This document shows, piece by piece, positions 6,830 through 16,300 of a stretch of DNA of 46,698 bases. The translations under genes and the position numbers were made by a program. The stretch's first letter is position 1. Every line of letters starts with the position of its first letter. Where the stretch lies: positions 1 to 46,698 of the forward strand of contig CALUYY010000012.1 of assembly GCA_944325155.1 (NCBI GenBank), given 5' to 3'. The notes under the pieces are model-generated. The model worked only from the letters and a program-made list of their open reading frames with translations, searched no databases and was not told the origin of the DNA. This DNA comes from Candidatus Gastranaerophilales bacterium (GTDB taxonomy: Bacteria > Cyanobacteriota > Vampirovibrionia > Gastranaerophilales > Gastranaerophilaceae).

Positions 6830-7786
6830 ATGGGAGAGAAAATTTTTGACTGCCTTGTCTTAGGCGGAGGACCTGCGGGAATGAGTGCGGCATTATATGC
6901 AAAAAGAGGAAATATTGATGTTGCAATTATAGACATAACAACGCTCGGCGGACAACCCGTTAATTATCTTGAAATTGAAAATTATCTCGGCTTTCCTTTA
7001 ATTGAAGGATGGGAATTATCCGAAAAATTTGAAGAACATATTAATAAATTCAATATTCAAAAATTCACAAACGAAGAAATTCAAAATGTTGATTTGGTTT
7101 CCGACATAAAAACAATAAAAACCTTGAATAATACGTTTAGGGCAAAAACCGTTATTGTTGCAACAGGCGCAAAAGCGGCAAAACTCGGCATTAAAGGCGA
7201 AATTGAATTTAGGGGAAAAGGGGTAAGCTATTGTGCCGTCTGCGACGGAGCATTTTACAGGGATAAAGAAATTGTTGTAATAGGCGGGGGCAATGCCGCC
7301 GTTGAAGAAGGGATGTATTTAACAAAATTTGCAAAAAAGGTTTATATAATGCACCGAAGAAACGAACTTCGGGCGGATAAAATCGTTCAAAAAAGGGCGT
7401 TTGAAAATAAAAAAATTGAGTTTATTTTTGATTCGATTCCGCTTGAGATAAACGGCGGAAACAAAGTCGAAAAACTGATTTACAAAAACGTTAAAACGGA
7501 CGAAATAAAAGAATTAAATATTCAAGGGGTTTTCCCTTATATCGGTTTTTCCCCGAACGTTGAATTTTTTAACGGACAAATCGTTCAGGACGAAAAAGGG
7601 TTTATAAGAGTCGATGAAAATATGAGAACAAGCGAAGTCGGTGTTTTTGCGGCGGGAGATGTCAGAAAAACTCCCTTAAGACAGGTTATAACGGCTGTTT
7701 CCGACGGCGCCGTTGCGGGAATGAGTGCGGTTAAATATCTGGAAGAAGTTGAAATGCTTGCAAAAGAAGGGGTTTTAGAGGCATAA
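6830..7786 (+). CDS. trxB: Thioredoxin reductase
   Basis: This 318-residue cytoplasmic flavoenzyme reduces thioredoxin with NADPH. It has the usual length and all key motifs. These are the FAD dinucleotide fold GGGPAGM (12-18), the redox pair CAVC with C135 and C138 (the same numbers as in E. coli TrxB), the NADPH site GGGNAAVEE (about 149-157) and the second FAD motif FAAGDVR near the C-terminus. The gene follows the secreted protein by 10 bases and precedes the zinc dehydrogenase by 1 base, so the three form an operon. The start is supported by its position just after the upstream stop codon, although the ribosome site is weak. Confidence 0.96.
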   Translation: MGEKIFDCLVLGGGPAGMSAALYAKRGNIDVAIIDITTLGGQPVNYLEIENYLGFPLIEGWELSEKFEEHINKFNIQKFTNEEIQNVDLVSDIKTIKTLNNTFRAKTVIVATGAKAAKLGIKGEIEFRGKGVSYCAVCDGAFYRDKEIVVIGGGNAAVEEGMYLTKFAKKVYIMHRRNELRADKIVQKRAFENKKIEFIFDSIPLEINGGNKVEKLIYKNVKTDEIKELNIQGVFPYIGFSPNVEFFNGQIVQDEKGFIRVDENMRTSEVGVFAAGDVRKTPLRQVITAVSDGAVAGMSAVKYLEEVEMLAKEGVLEA

Positions 7787-7787
7787 A

Positions 7788-8756
7788 ATGAAAGCTGTTA
7801 TTTTTGATAATGAATTAAAATTTGTTGAAGATTATAAAAAGCCCGTTATAAAAGAAAACGAGGTTTTAATTAAGCCGAAGCTTCTCGGCATTTGCAATAC
7901 GGATGAAGAAATCACAAAAGGCTATATGGGATATAAAGGCGTTTTGGGACATGAATTTGTCGGTATTATTGAAGATGTTTACGATAAAAAACATTCATCT
8001 TTAATCGGAAAAAAAGTGGCGGGCGAAATTAATCTGGGGTGCAACAATTGTGTTGATTGTTTTAACAACCTTCAAAGGCACTGTAAAAACAGGCAGACTT
8101 TAGGCATTTTTAATAAAGACGGATGTTTCAGCGAATATTTCACCCTGCCTTTTTCAAACCTTGTTTTTATTCCCGATAACGTTGATGATGAAACGGCGGT
8201 TTTTGTTGAGCCGATGGCGGCTGCGTATGAAATTTTTGAACAGGTGCATATAAAACCCGTGGATAAAGTTGCAATACTTGGCGACGGAAAATTGGGGCTT
8301 TGCATTTCAACAATTTTAAACGCAATGAATGTTGATTTTATCCACATAGGAAAACATATTGAAAAACTTCAAATCACAAAAAATGCGGGCGGAAAAATCA
8401 AACTTCTTGATGAAATTAAAAAAGAAGAATTAAAAACCTATGATATCGTAATTGAAGCAACGGGTTCAACCGGCGGGTTTGAAACCTCATTGAGCCTTGT
8501 AAGACCGAGGGGAATACTCGTTTTAAAAAGCACAATCGCTTCAAAAGAAGGCTTAAATCTTGCAAGCGTTGTTGTTGATGAAATAACGGTTATCGGTTCA
8601 AGATGCGGAAGATTTGAACCCGTTATAAGGTTAATGGAAAAAGGAAAAATCAATACAAAACCATTAATTACAAAAACCCTTCCCTTTGAAGAAGCAATTA
8701 AAGGATTTGAATTAAACCGGAAAAAAGATACGATTAAAATTTTATTAAAACTTTAA
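7788..8756 (+). CDS. Zinc-dependent medium-chain alcohol dehydrogenase
   Basis: This 322-residue MDR-family oxidoreductase probably oxidises a secondary alcohol or polyol, or reduces the ketone, with NAD(P). Catalytic zinc ligands are seen in GICNTDE (C36) and GHEFVG (H55, E56). The structural zinc is held by C85, C88, C91 and C99 (GCNNCVDC...HC). The nucleotide-binding fold shows VAILGDGKLG, slightly changed from the usual GxGxxG. It is shorter than threonine or sorbitol dehydrogenases (about 340-350). The substrate cannot be told from sequence. It starts 1 base after the trxB stop and so belongs to the same transcript. The gene ends head-to-head against the HD-GYP gene with no gap and no obvious terminator. 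Confidence 0.9.
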   Translation: MKAVIFDNELKFVEDYKKPVIKENEVLIKPKLLGICNTDEEITKGYMGYKGVLGHEFVGIIEDVYDKKHSSLIGKKVAGEINLGCNNCVDCFNNLQRHCKNRQTLGIFNKDGCFSEYFTLPFSNLVFIPDNVDDETAVFVEPMAAAYEIFEQVHIKPVDKVAILGDGKLGLCISTILNAMNVDFIHIGKHIEKLQITKNAGGKIKLLDEIKKEELKTYDIVIEATGSTGGFETSLSLVRPRGILVLKSTIASKEGLNLASVVVDEITVIGSRCGRFEPVIRLMEKGKINTKPLITKTLPFEEAIKGFELNRKKDTIKILLKL

Positions 8757-9881
8757 TCACATATTATGAACGTTTTCGGCTACCTTTTTTTGAAGAACGC
8801 TGTATTTTGAATAAAATTCATCGGGGTTTTCTTTTGCCTGAAGAATTAAATCCTGCATTTCAATAAATTTTTGCGCCAATTCAGGGTCAAACTGGCTTCC
8901 TGCGCATCTTTGGATTTCATTAATCGCTTCACCGTGCTCAAGAGCCTTTCTGTATGACCTTGTGCTTGTCATGGCGTCATAAGTATCTGCAATTGCGACA
9001 ATTCTTGCAGATAAAGGAATTTCTTCGCCTTTAAGACCGTCGGGGTATCCTCTTCCGTCCCACCTTTCATGGTGAGCTTTTACCCAGGTGCCAATCGGTC
9101 CCAATTGCTTTATATTATCGACAAGTTTTTCGGAGCAAACGGGGTGTGATTTCATAATTTGAAATTCTTCATCGGTTAATTTTCCCGGTTTGCAAATTAT
9201 TCTTTGCGGAATGGAAATTTTTCCGACATCATGCAATAATCCTGCAATTTCAATATTTTGCAAAAAGTCTTCATCATCAGGGTAGATTGTTTTTGCAAGC
9301 ATTAAAGAATAAAGAGTAACCCTCATTGAGTGGCCGTGGGTGTATGCATCTTTAGCGTCAAGCGTTGCCGAGATTGATTTAATCGTTTTATAGAAAAGTT
9401 CTCTTAAATCTTTCATCATCAAAGATTTTGAGCTTGAAAGATTATATTTTTCAATTCCGCTTTCAACAACGTTTATAAGTTCGTTAGGGTCAAATGGTTT
9501 CATTATATACTGGAATAAATTACATTTATTAACCGCATCGGTTAAAATTTCAATATCGGAAAAACCCGTAAGCAAAATTTTTATGACATCGGGGGCAATT
9601 TCGTTTGCTTTTTCAAGAAATTCCGTTCCTTCCATAACGGGCATTTTATGGTCGGAAATTATAAGAGAAACTTTTTCAATATTTTGTTTTAAGACATCAA
9701 GCCCTTCTGCGCCCTGACTTGCGGTTAAAATATTATATTTGCCTCTGAGAGCACGCTTTAAAAGCTGCAGGTTGTTTACCTCATCATCAACCAGCAGTAT
9801 TGTATTGGTAACCGATTCGCTTGAAGCGTATAAAAAGTTATCCAATCCTTCAAATTGTAGACTTTTATCTATACTTAACAT
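8757..9881 (-). CDS. Response regulator with HD-GYP cyclic-di-GMP phosphodiesterase domain
   Basis: This 374-residue two-domain protein has a receiver domain at residues 26-140, with the acidic pocket VDDE (31-34), phospho-acceptor D77 (ISDHKMP) and K128 (MKPF). The HD-GYP domain covers about 175-330, with HD at 217-218 (LLHDVGKI), the AHHERWDGRGYPDGL block (269-283) and the GYP signature at 278-280. HD-GYP proteins hydrolyse cyclic di-GMP to GMP and typically lower it to favour motility or dispersal. All metal ligands I can check are present, so the enzyme should be active. No histidine kinase is adjacent, so its partner is elsewhere. Confidence 0.95.
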   Translation of the reverse strand: MLSIDKSLQFEGLDNFLYASSESVTNTILLVDDEVNNLQLLKRALRGKYNILTASQGAEGLDVLKQNIEKVSLIISDHKMPVMEGTEFLEKANEIAPDVIKILLTGFSDIEILTDAVNKCNLFQYIMKPFDPNELINVVESGIEKYNLSSSKSLMMKDLRELFYKTIKSISATLDAKDAYTHGHSMRVTLYSLMLAKTIYPDDEDFLQNIEIAGLLHDVGKISIPQRIICKPGKLTDEEFQIMKSHPVCSEKLVDNIKQLGPIGTWVKAHHERWDGRGYPDGLKGEEIPLSARIVAIADTYDAMTSTRSYRKALEHGEAINEIQRCAGSQFDPELAQKFIEMQDLILQAKENPDEFYSKYSVLQKKVAENVHNM

Positions 9882-10052
9882 ATATGCCCCGTATTCAATT
9901 TATGTATCGGCTGAAATTTAAAATACTTTAGCCTGAGTATATAATTTTAATCTATATTCTTTTTATTTTTTTATCAAGCAATTAAAGGCACAATACTACA
10001 TTTGGTCGGTTTAGGCGTTGTTAATTATCTTAATATTCCGCTTTTTATACAA

Positions 10053-10082
10053 AAAAGAGCCTTAAAAAATAAGGCTCTTTTT
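10053..10082 (-). terminator. Intrinsic terminator of hpf
   Basis: AAAAGAGCCTTA and its complement form a long stem with an AT loop. On the minus strand the right arm runs into a T tract, 20 bases after the hpf stop. Confidence 0.85.
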
Positions 10083-10101
10083 ATCATTTTTAATATTAAA
10101 T

Positions 10102-10461
10102 TTATTCGCTATCCGTAATTTCAGCGGTTTGAGCCGTTCTTATGGATTCCGTGCTGGTTTTTGCTTTCAGATTTTTTTCTTTATATTTTCTTACCTGTCT
10201 TTCAAGCTTATCCGAAATAAGGTCAATGCTTGCATACATTGATTCGGCTTTTTCTTCAACCCTAATCATATCGCCCATAACTTTACAATTTACTTCCGCA
10301 ACATGGGAATCTGCGACAGAGGGGTTTTTGATAACCGTTAAAATGATGTCGATTGCCTGAATTTGGTCATAATGTGCAGCAACCTTGCCGAGCTTTTCTT
10401 TGGCATAAGCCTTGATTGCATCGGTAATTTCAACGTTACGGCCATTAACATGAATGTGCAT
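10102..10461 (-). CDS. hpf: Ribosome hibernation promoting factor / RaiA-type
   Basis: This 119-residue protein of the HPF/YfiA family binds the 30S decoding region and stabilises inactive ribosomes in slow growth. The family pattern is visible: MHIHVNGRNVEITDAIKAY at the start, then YDQIQAIDIILTV, HVAEVNCKVMGDMIRVEEKA and DMYASIDLISDKLERQ-type helix (residues 79-94). It lacks the C-terminal dimerisation domain of long HPF (about 180 residues), so it is a short form with a polar tail. A TATAAT -10 hexamer is seen on the minus strand at 10537-10532 and a GGAG ribosome site precedes the ATG. It is a single gene with its own terminator. Confidence 0.93.
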   Translation of the reverse strand: MHIHVNGRNVEITDAIKAYAKEKLGKVAAHYDQIQAIDIILTVIKNPSVADSHVAEVNCKVMGDMIRVEEKAESMYASIDLISDKLERQVRKYKEKNLKAKTSTESIRTAQTAEITDSE

Positions 10462-10573
10462 AAGAATTTCTCCGTTTCTAAACTAAAGTTATAACTTCCT
10501 TCTTGAACGATTTTTCAAACATCATCTTATAATTATACACAATTTATTTTAGTTTTTAAAGCCTGATATTAAA

Positions 10574-12436
10574 TTATTTATATTTTAATCTTGCGGCCTT
10601 CATTCCCTTAGGCAAGAAAACTCTGTATTTTAAGGCATTTTGATATTTAAGGGGAAGGTGCGCCCAGTCAAAAAATATAACGCCTTGTGATTTTAAACTT
10701 CTTGAAACGCTTATCTGTCTTAATAAATCCTCCGGCTCCGCCTCCAAAAAGCCTACAAAAAGTCCCGTATAGACTTTTGTTTTATTATCAAGCCTGTCTT
10801 TTACGTCTTTTAAAATTTTATGAAAAAGTTCATTATCTGACGTTAAAATCAAAGGCGTAACGCCGTCGATTAAATTTTCTCTTGACCATTTTGCCCAGTT
10901 TTGCTGTTTTGTTTCAAGACAAACTTTATAATTTGGGAAAATTACGGCAGTTAAAAGAATATCTCTTGTTTCTTCTTTGTTATCTTCATATATAACCCCG
11001 TTTTCATCGGTTATGATTTCCGGTTCTTTTAAAATATCATGGATTTTTTTAACGTATGAATGAATTTTTTCCTGCCTGTATTCATCCCATTTATTCCATA
11101 AAATCGTATTATATGAAATTTCAACGGGATCTATTTCATATAAATCCATAAATTCTTTTCTTGCATATTCGCTGTATCCCCAGTTTGAATTTTCGTATGA
11201 AGGAACATCTGTTGTTTGGGAGTTTGGGTATCTTGTATAATCAAGATTAATTCCGTCTATATCATATTTAACCGCAACTTCTTTTATCAGTTCCGCTAAA
11301 AAGGTTGTTACTTCAGGGTTTGCAGGGTCCAAAAAATAACCGTTATGTTCCGTTTTATGCCTTACAAAAGTGTTTGAATCATAGTTTGCAAGATTTTTAT
11401 TTCCCCAGGAAGGATATTTTGAAAGTATGCTTTTATCATCATAAGAAGGCGGAGTATTTCCCAAATAGAAAGATTCAAACCATATATGAATTTTCATTCC
11501 TCTTTTATGCGCTTCTTTTATATAGGCGCTTAAGGGGTCATACATTAAAAATTTCGGGTTTTGAACCGTAAGATTATATTTTCTCATAACATCACTCGGA
11601 TAAATTGTATATCCGTGGAAATATGTTTCTAAAAATATTTCTTTAATGCCTGTTTTTTGGATATTATCAAGAGTTCTTCTTATTTCATAAACGCTTCTTT
11701 CCACAGGTCTCAGCCAAACGCCTTTAAATTCGTCTTCAATATAGGGAAGAGCATATTTTATTGCAAGATTGGACAGCTCAATCGATGAAATTGCGTGTTC
11801 TTTTTTCATTCTTTCTCTTGAGCGTTCGGCTTTTCTTGCTTCCGATTTTGCTTTTTTAAGATAATATACCGCTTTTTTATCTTCGGGAGTTTTAATATCG
11901 CTTTTTTTAGCGTTATTTATAAATTCTTCCGCTTCTTTTATTCTTTCTTTGGCTCTGAAAACATAGCTGTCAGCCGTAGTATAGGCAATTAAAACATTAT
12001 CTTCGATTTTTATTTTTGTTCCGATTTGAAGATTGTCTTTAATCCATTTTTTGCTTGAACCGTGCCCGGAAATTACAAGACCGTTTTTCGGAACGATAGA
12101 ATCCGCTCCTGTTAATTTTACGACAATATCTTTTTCAACAACGGCTTCGGTGCCGTATTCATTGGTGCCTGTTGTTTCGCCGGATTCGGGGTAATATATA
12201 ACCAATTGCCCCGGTCCTCTTTGCCCCGGATAATTCATACCGAGCCTGTTTATAACGTTTGAAGGATAAATTGCGCTTATTTTTCTTGTTTCAAAATTCA
12301 AAAGCTTGTGTTTTTTTGAAATTTCTTCTTTAAAACTTTCTATAAAATCTTCCGTGTTTTGTGCAAAGACAGGCAATTGAAGCGTAAATAACGCAATAAA
12401 AAGAATCAATAAACTATTCTTTATAAGAGTTTTCAT
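10574..12436 (-). CDS. Secreted glycosyl hydrolase-like 10 (DUF187/GHL10) protein
   Basis: This 620-residue protein has a signal peptide (residues 1-26, LLILFIALFTLQLPVFAQ). A region of about 200 residues follows, ending in a charged helical hairpin (KKAKSEARKAERSRERMKKE). The GHL10 barrel runs from about residue 238 (EFKGVWLRPVERSVYEIRRT). Typical family stretches follow: FLETYFHGYTIYPSD, AHKRGMKIHIWFESF, YFLDPANPEVTTFLAELIKE and DGINLDYTRYP, whose acidic residue may be catalytic. Members are thought to act on peptidoglycan or other surface glycans. The N-terminal module is not recognised. The gene is monocistronic and faces away from the next gene. Confidence 0.88.
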   Translation of the reverse strand: MKTLIKNSLLILFIALFTLQLPVFAQNTEDFIESFKEEISKKHKLLNFETRKISAIYPSNVINRLGMNYPGQRGPGQLVIYYPESGETTGTNEYGTEAVVEKDIVVKLTGADSIVPKNGLVISGHGSSKKWIKDNLQIGTKIKIEDNVLIAYTTADSYVFRAKERIKEAEEFINNAKKSDIKTPEDKKAVYYLKKAKSEARKAERSRERMKKEHAISSIELSNLAIKYALPYIEDEFKGVWLRPVERSVYEIRRTLDNIQKTGIKEIFLETYFHGYTIYPSDVMRKYNLTVQNPKFLMYDPLSAYIKEAHKRGMKIHIWFESFYLGNTPPSYDDKSILSKYPSWGNKNLANYDSNTFVRHKTEHNGYFLDPANPEVTTFLAELIKEVAVKYDIDGINLDYTRYPNSQTTDVPSYENSNWGYSEYARKEFMDLYEIDPVEISYNTILWNKWDEYRQEKIHSYVKKIHDILKEPEIITDENGVIYEDNKEETRDILLTAVIFPNYKVCLETKQQNWAKWSRENLIDGVTPLILTSDNELFHKILKDVKDRLDNKTKVYTGLFVGFLEAEPEDLLRQISVSRSLKSQGVIFFDWAHLPLKYQNALKYRVFLPKGMKAARLKYK

Positions 12437-12526
12437 ATCCTATAATTATTACAAAAAAATCAAAAAAAATAGCCTTATTTTAAAAAATGTAATATAATGA
12501 ATTTTATTGAAGGAGAAAATATTTTT

Positions 12527-12874
12527 ATGGCAAAAAACCAAGATACCATTCCCATAGAGGTTTACATTTTAACAAAAGACCACGACATTAAAGGAACGGT
12601 GCACGTTTCAAAATATACAAACACAAACCGTGAATTAACAGACCTTTTAAACGACAGGGAAAAAAGGTTTTTGGCCGTTACAAATGCAGAATTAATGGGT
12701 AAAAATTCTTCTTCGGCGCCGAGAAAATATGACTTTTTGGAGGTTCATATCGACGCAATTATTATTGTTCACCCCGCAACACAGGTATTATTTAAAGAAA
12801 CCTCAAAAGCACAGGAAGATATTATGCGCTTCAGGGAATTAAGAAACAGATTGTCCCAGACAAAACCCTTCTAA
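12527..12874 (+). CDS. Small conserved protein, DUF6812-like
   Basis: This protein of 115 residues from the chosen start is probably a small beta-barrel (IPIEVYILTKDHDIKGTVHV, RFLAVTNAELMG, FLEVHIDAIIIVHP). I recall similar proteins in this lineage but know no function. An upstream in-frame ATG at 12497 overlaps a TATAAT hexamer (12493-12498), and a good AGGAG ribosome site lies at 12511-12515, so the ATG at 12527 is the likely start. The next gene begins 10 bases after the stop, with its own AAGGAG, and is probably cotranscribed. Confidence 0.8.
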   Translation: MAKNQDTIPIEVYILTKDHDIKGTVHVSKYTNTNRELTDLLNDREKRFLAVTNAELMGKNSSSAPRKYDFLEVHIDAIIIVHPATQVLFKETSKAQEDIMRFRELRNRLSQTKPF

Positions 12875-12884
12875 GGAGAAATAA

Positions 12885-13274
12885 ATGGGGCTGTTGGTTA
12901 CAATTTACAGTTTTTTAATTGTTTATTTTATCGTTGATAAAAAATATGATTTTTTAATAGGCGTTTTAATAAGCATTCCCGTTGTTATTTTAATTTGTCT
13001 TGCGGTTAAAAAAATTAAAATCGGCGGATATACAAAAAAAATTAAAGATATAAAAGAAGGTAAAATAAAAAACCCGAAACCGTTTATAAATGTTAATAAA
13101 AAAGTTGAGTGGTATATTTTGGAATTAATCCCGGGAATTAAAAGAGTAAAAGCAAAACAGGTTGAAAACCGCATCAGAAAAAGACAAAAGTTTAAAGATT
13201 TTATTGAGTTTGCAAATTTTTGTGAAATTGACCCCGTTTATTATGAAGTTATAAAAAAGATAATAACTTTTTAA
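12885..13274 (+). CDS. Small membrane protein with helix-hairpin-helix-like tail
   Basis: Of 129 residues, two hydrophobic segments (about 1-18 and 22-43) anchor the protein in the membrane. A basic linker follows, then a C-terminal region with LIPGIKRVKAKQVENRIRKR and a second FKDFIEFANFCEID helix. That tail resembles the ComEA-type helix-hairpin-helix ('LPGIGKVKAKRI'), which binds DNA or acts as a protein interface. A membrane-anchored DNA-binding role, for example in DNA uptake, is possible but unproven. It follows the 115-residue gene by 10 bases with a clear ribosome site (AAGGAG). Confidence 0.75.
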   Translation: MGLLVTIYSFLIVYFIVDKKYDFLIGVLISIPVVILICLAVKKIKIGGYTKKIKDIKEGKIKNPKPFINVNKKVEWYILELIPGIKRVKAKQVENRIRKRQKFKDFIEFANFCEIDPVYYEVIKKIITF

Positions 13275-13316
13275 CAGTTTGTAACAAAATTGGCTGAATT
13301 TCTAAAGTACGTGTTG

Positions 13317-13356
13317 CGTCTTGCCGTTTATTTAATTAAACGGTAACGAAAAGACG
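13317..13356 (+). promoter_or_regulatory. Leader hairpin abutting the giant coiled-coil gene
   Basis: An outer stem CGTCTT (13317-13322) with AAGACG (13351-13356) encloses an inner stem CCGTTTA (13324-13330) with TAAACGG (13337-13343). The structure ends one base before the ATG at 13358 and would cover any ribosome site there. It may control translation or favour the downstream ATG at 13367. Confidence 0.4.
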
Positions 13357-13357
13357 G

Positions 13358-16300
13358 ATGGAAAGTATGAACACCTTAAACTTTATTTTACAGTCAATTA
13401 AACAGTTATTATCCATTGAGGAAACAGGCGAACTAAAAGAAAACAGGGTTGAAGAAAATGATTATTTGTTCGGGACGGATGAAACAGACGCCCCCAACGG
13501 CGATCATTTTAAAGATGATGACATTACGGGCAATTTAACGGAGGAAGAATTAAAAGAATACGTTAAACAAAAAGAAATTAAAGAATTAAAAGAAACACTT
13601 GTTAAAGAAATTCAATGCTTGATGACAAGCGGAAATTTAGAAGCGGATGTTGTTGATAATCTGCAAACAATTTTAAACAACAAAGATTTTAATCGGGAAA
13701 CATTGGAAGAATTAAGCAAACTGGTTTCGGAAACAGAAATTGAAGAAAGCGAAAAAACAACCGTAACCGATAAAAGCGAAATTTCAACAATTATGGATTC
13801 CATGAAAACTTCCGTTAAAGAAGGCATTTTGGAACAGGCGGGAGGACTTAATAATATTGAATCCGTTGAAGTTTTTGAAAACGGAAATTATAAAATTAAT
13901 GCAAAAGATAATAACTCGTTTACCGCATATCCTTCGGGAAAATATGTAGCATCGTATGACAGCGAATTAAGAACTGGTTTTGATATATTCAATGAAGACA
14001 ATAAACTTGAAACCAGCACATACGTAGACCATTCAAGGAATGAAGCCGTTGTTGTCGAAAAATATACACATAATGAAGACGGAAGCTATGTAAAAGTAAG
14101 CGAAAATTCAAACGAACCGGATATAAAAAATACCGTTGAGGTATCAAGCGAAAATGAAATTGTTTCATTTAAGAGCGAAAATACAAAAACGGGTGAAATC
14201 GTAAACAGCTTTACGTCCGGTCAGGATAATGATACGGGAAGCATAATAGCGGAAGACACGGGCGCAATTTCGGGCGAGCTTGGCGCAATGCAGGGAGAAC
14301 TTGAAGCGCTTGAAAGTGAAAAAGCACAAACCGAAAGCAGTTTAGAACAAAATCAAACGGAATACGATTCAACGGAAGAAGAAAAGAACGCAACGCTTGA
14401 TTCAATGGATTCCGATATTTCATCAAAAGAAGGCGAATTATCCTGCGCCAACGAGGAAAAAAGCCAAGCAGAAGATAGTGTATCCGAAGCGCAAAATGAA
14501 GCAGACGCCGCAGCGGAAGAAGTTGATAAATGCAGTGAAAACAAAAATGAATGTCAGGATTCGCTTGATGAAGCAAATGATGAAGTAACCGAAAGCCAAG
14601 GGTGTGCCGATGAAAAGCAGGCTGCAAACTGCGATGCCAAAGAAGCAGAGGCGGAGGCAAAATCGGAGCAGTGTGATGCAAACAACGATTACAGCAATGC
14701 CGCAGGCGAAACTGCCGCAGCTTCAAGCACGGCGGCAACAACAAGCGCTAATCACGCCGAACAGGTAGGTGAGGTTACGGCAGCATTTAACGTAAGAAAT
14801 CAAAAACAGGCGGAAGTTAACGCCGCACAAAAAGAATACAATAATGCACAGGCTTCAAAAAGCGAAGATAAAAGCTTGTGGGCAAAATTTAAAAACTGGG
14901 TATCTTCCCTGTTTGATAAATTAAGCGACGCCATCGCAGGCAGAGACGCCGCCCAAAGAGAGCTTGAAAACGAACAAAGAGAAGAAGAAAGATTAAAAGC
15001 AATTGATGATGAAGCTCAAAGAGAACTTGAAGAAAAAGAAGAAGTTCAGGAAGAAAAGAAAGGCGTGCTTGAAGCTGCAACAGAATTTTATGAATTAAAA
15101 ACAGCCGAAAGAGAAGTTACCGATCAGGAATATGCAGACGCGCTTTTAAATCTTGCGGATTCAATCAGCGTCAGAGACGAGGCTTCGGATGAATATGACA
15201 GTGCGCTTGAATTATATATGGAAGCAAACAACTATAAAGTTGACGCCGACGGAAATTTAACAGACGCAAAAGGAAATCTTGTCGATGTTTCGCAGGTTGT
15301 TCAAGAACTGGAAACTTTTGTTCAGGGACTTTGCGCAACAAGACTTGAAACCGAAAACGATTATAACGGCGTGCTTGAAGCAACGGCTGCGGTAATTGCG
15401 GGCGATGAACAGCAAATAGAAACACTCGGCGAACAAATTACAACGCTTCAAACACAAATTGCCCAAGAAGAAGCAAGAATAGCACTTGAAGAACAAATGA
15501 CATCGGAACTTGCAAAAGAATTGGGCGAAATTAACGCTGCCGAAGACGGCGAGGGCATGGTTGACGATATAACCGATATCTTTGTAAGCGGAAACGATGA
15601 AGCAAGAGAAGCATTTAAACAAAAACAAGAATTGCTTGAAAAAGCAATTGAATCGGGAAATGAAGAAGATTTAATTGCGGCATATCAGGCAATATACGGC
15701 GACAGGGAAGTCGCACTTGATGAAAACGGAAATATTGTTTTAGATTTTGAGGGCTTGAGCGATGAAGAGCTCGGCAAATTACAATTTGTGCCCGTAAGCG
15801 AGCTTGAAGGCGATAATATGCAGGCATATATAAATAAAGAAGGCCAAACCGCATTAAGTGCGCTTAACACTTATTCGGCGCTTGAAAACGGAACATTTAC
15901 CGTAAACGGCGAAACAATTACGACAGACGATGTAGCAGACATTTTAATCGGGCAGGCGGATTTAATGTTTGCCGATATGGAAAATGCAAAAAATAATCAA
16001 GGTATTATAAGCAAAGGCATAAGCTTTTTCAATGATATCTTCGGCTTTGGCACAAGCGAATCCGAAATGCAGACACAGGTCGAACACTATAAAGATATGG
16101 TTCAAAACCTTGCAAATTGTTCATCACCTGCGGATTTTGCCGCAATGTATAAATCAATAACGGGCAGAGATTTTGATGTTTCAAACTTATCACAGCTTTT
16201 AGCTTATGATTCAATGCAAAATCCCGAAGAAACCACAGGCACTGCCGAAACAGAGGCAAATACACCCGCTGAAGGAGATAATGAACAAATAAGCCTTGAT

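Noticed and set aside
14211-14744. Long antisense open frames opposite the giant coiled-coil gene (also 15171-15628, 16883-17366)
   Set aside because: They are shadows of the repetitive Glu/Ala-rich codons on the plus strand; no start signals and low-complexity translations.
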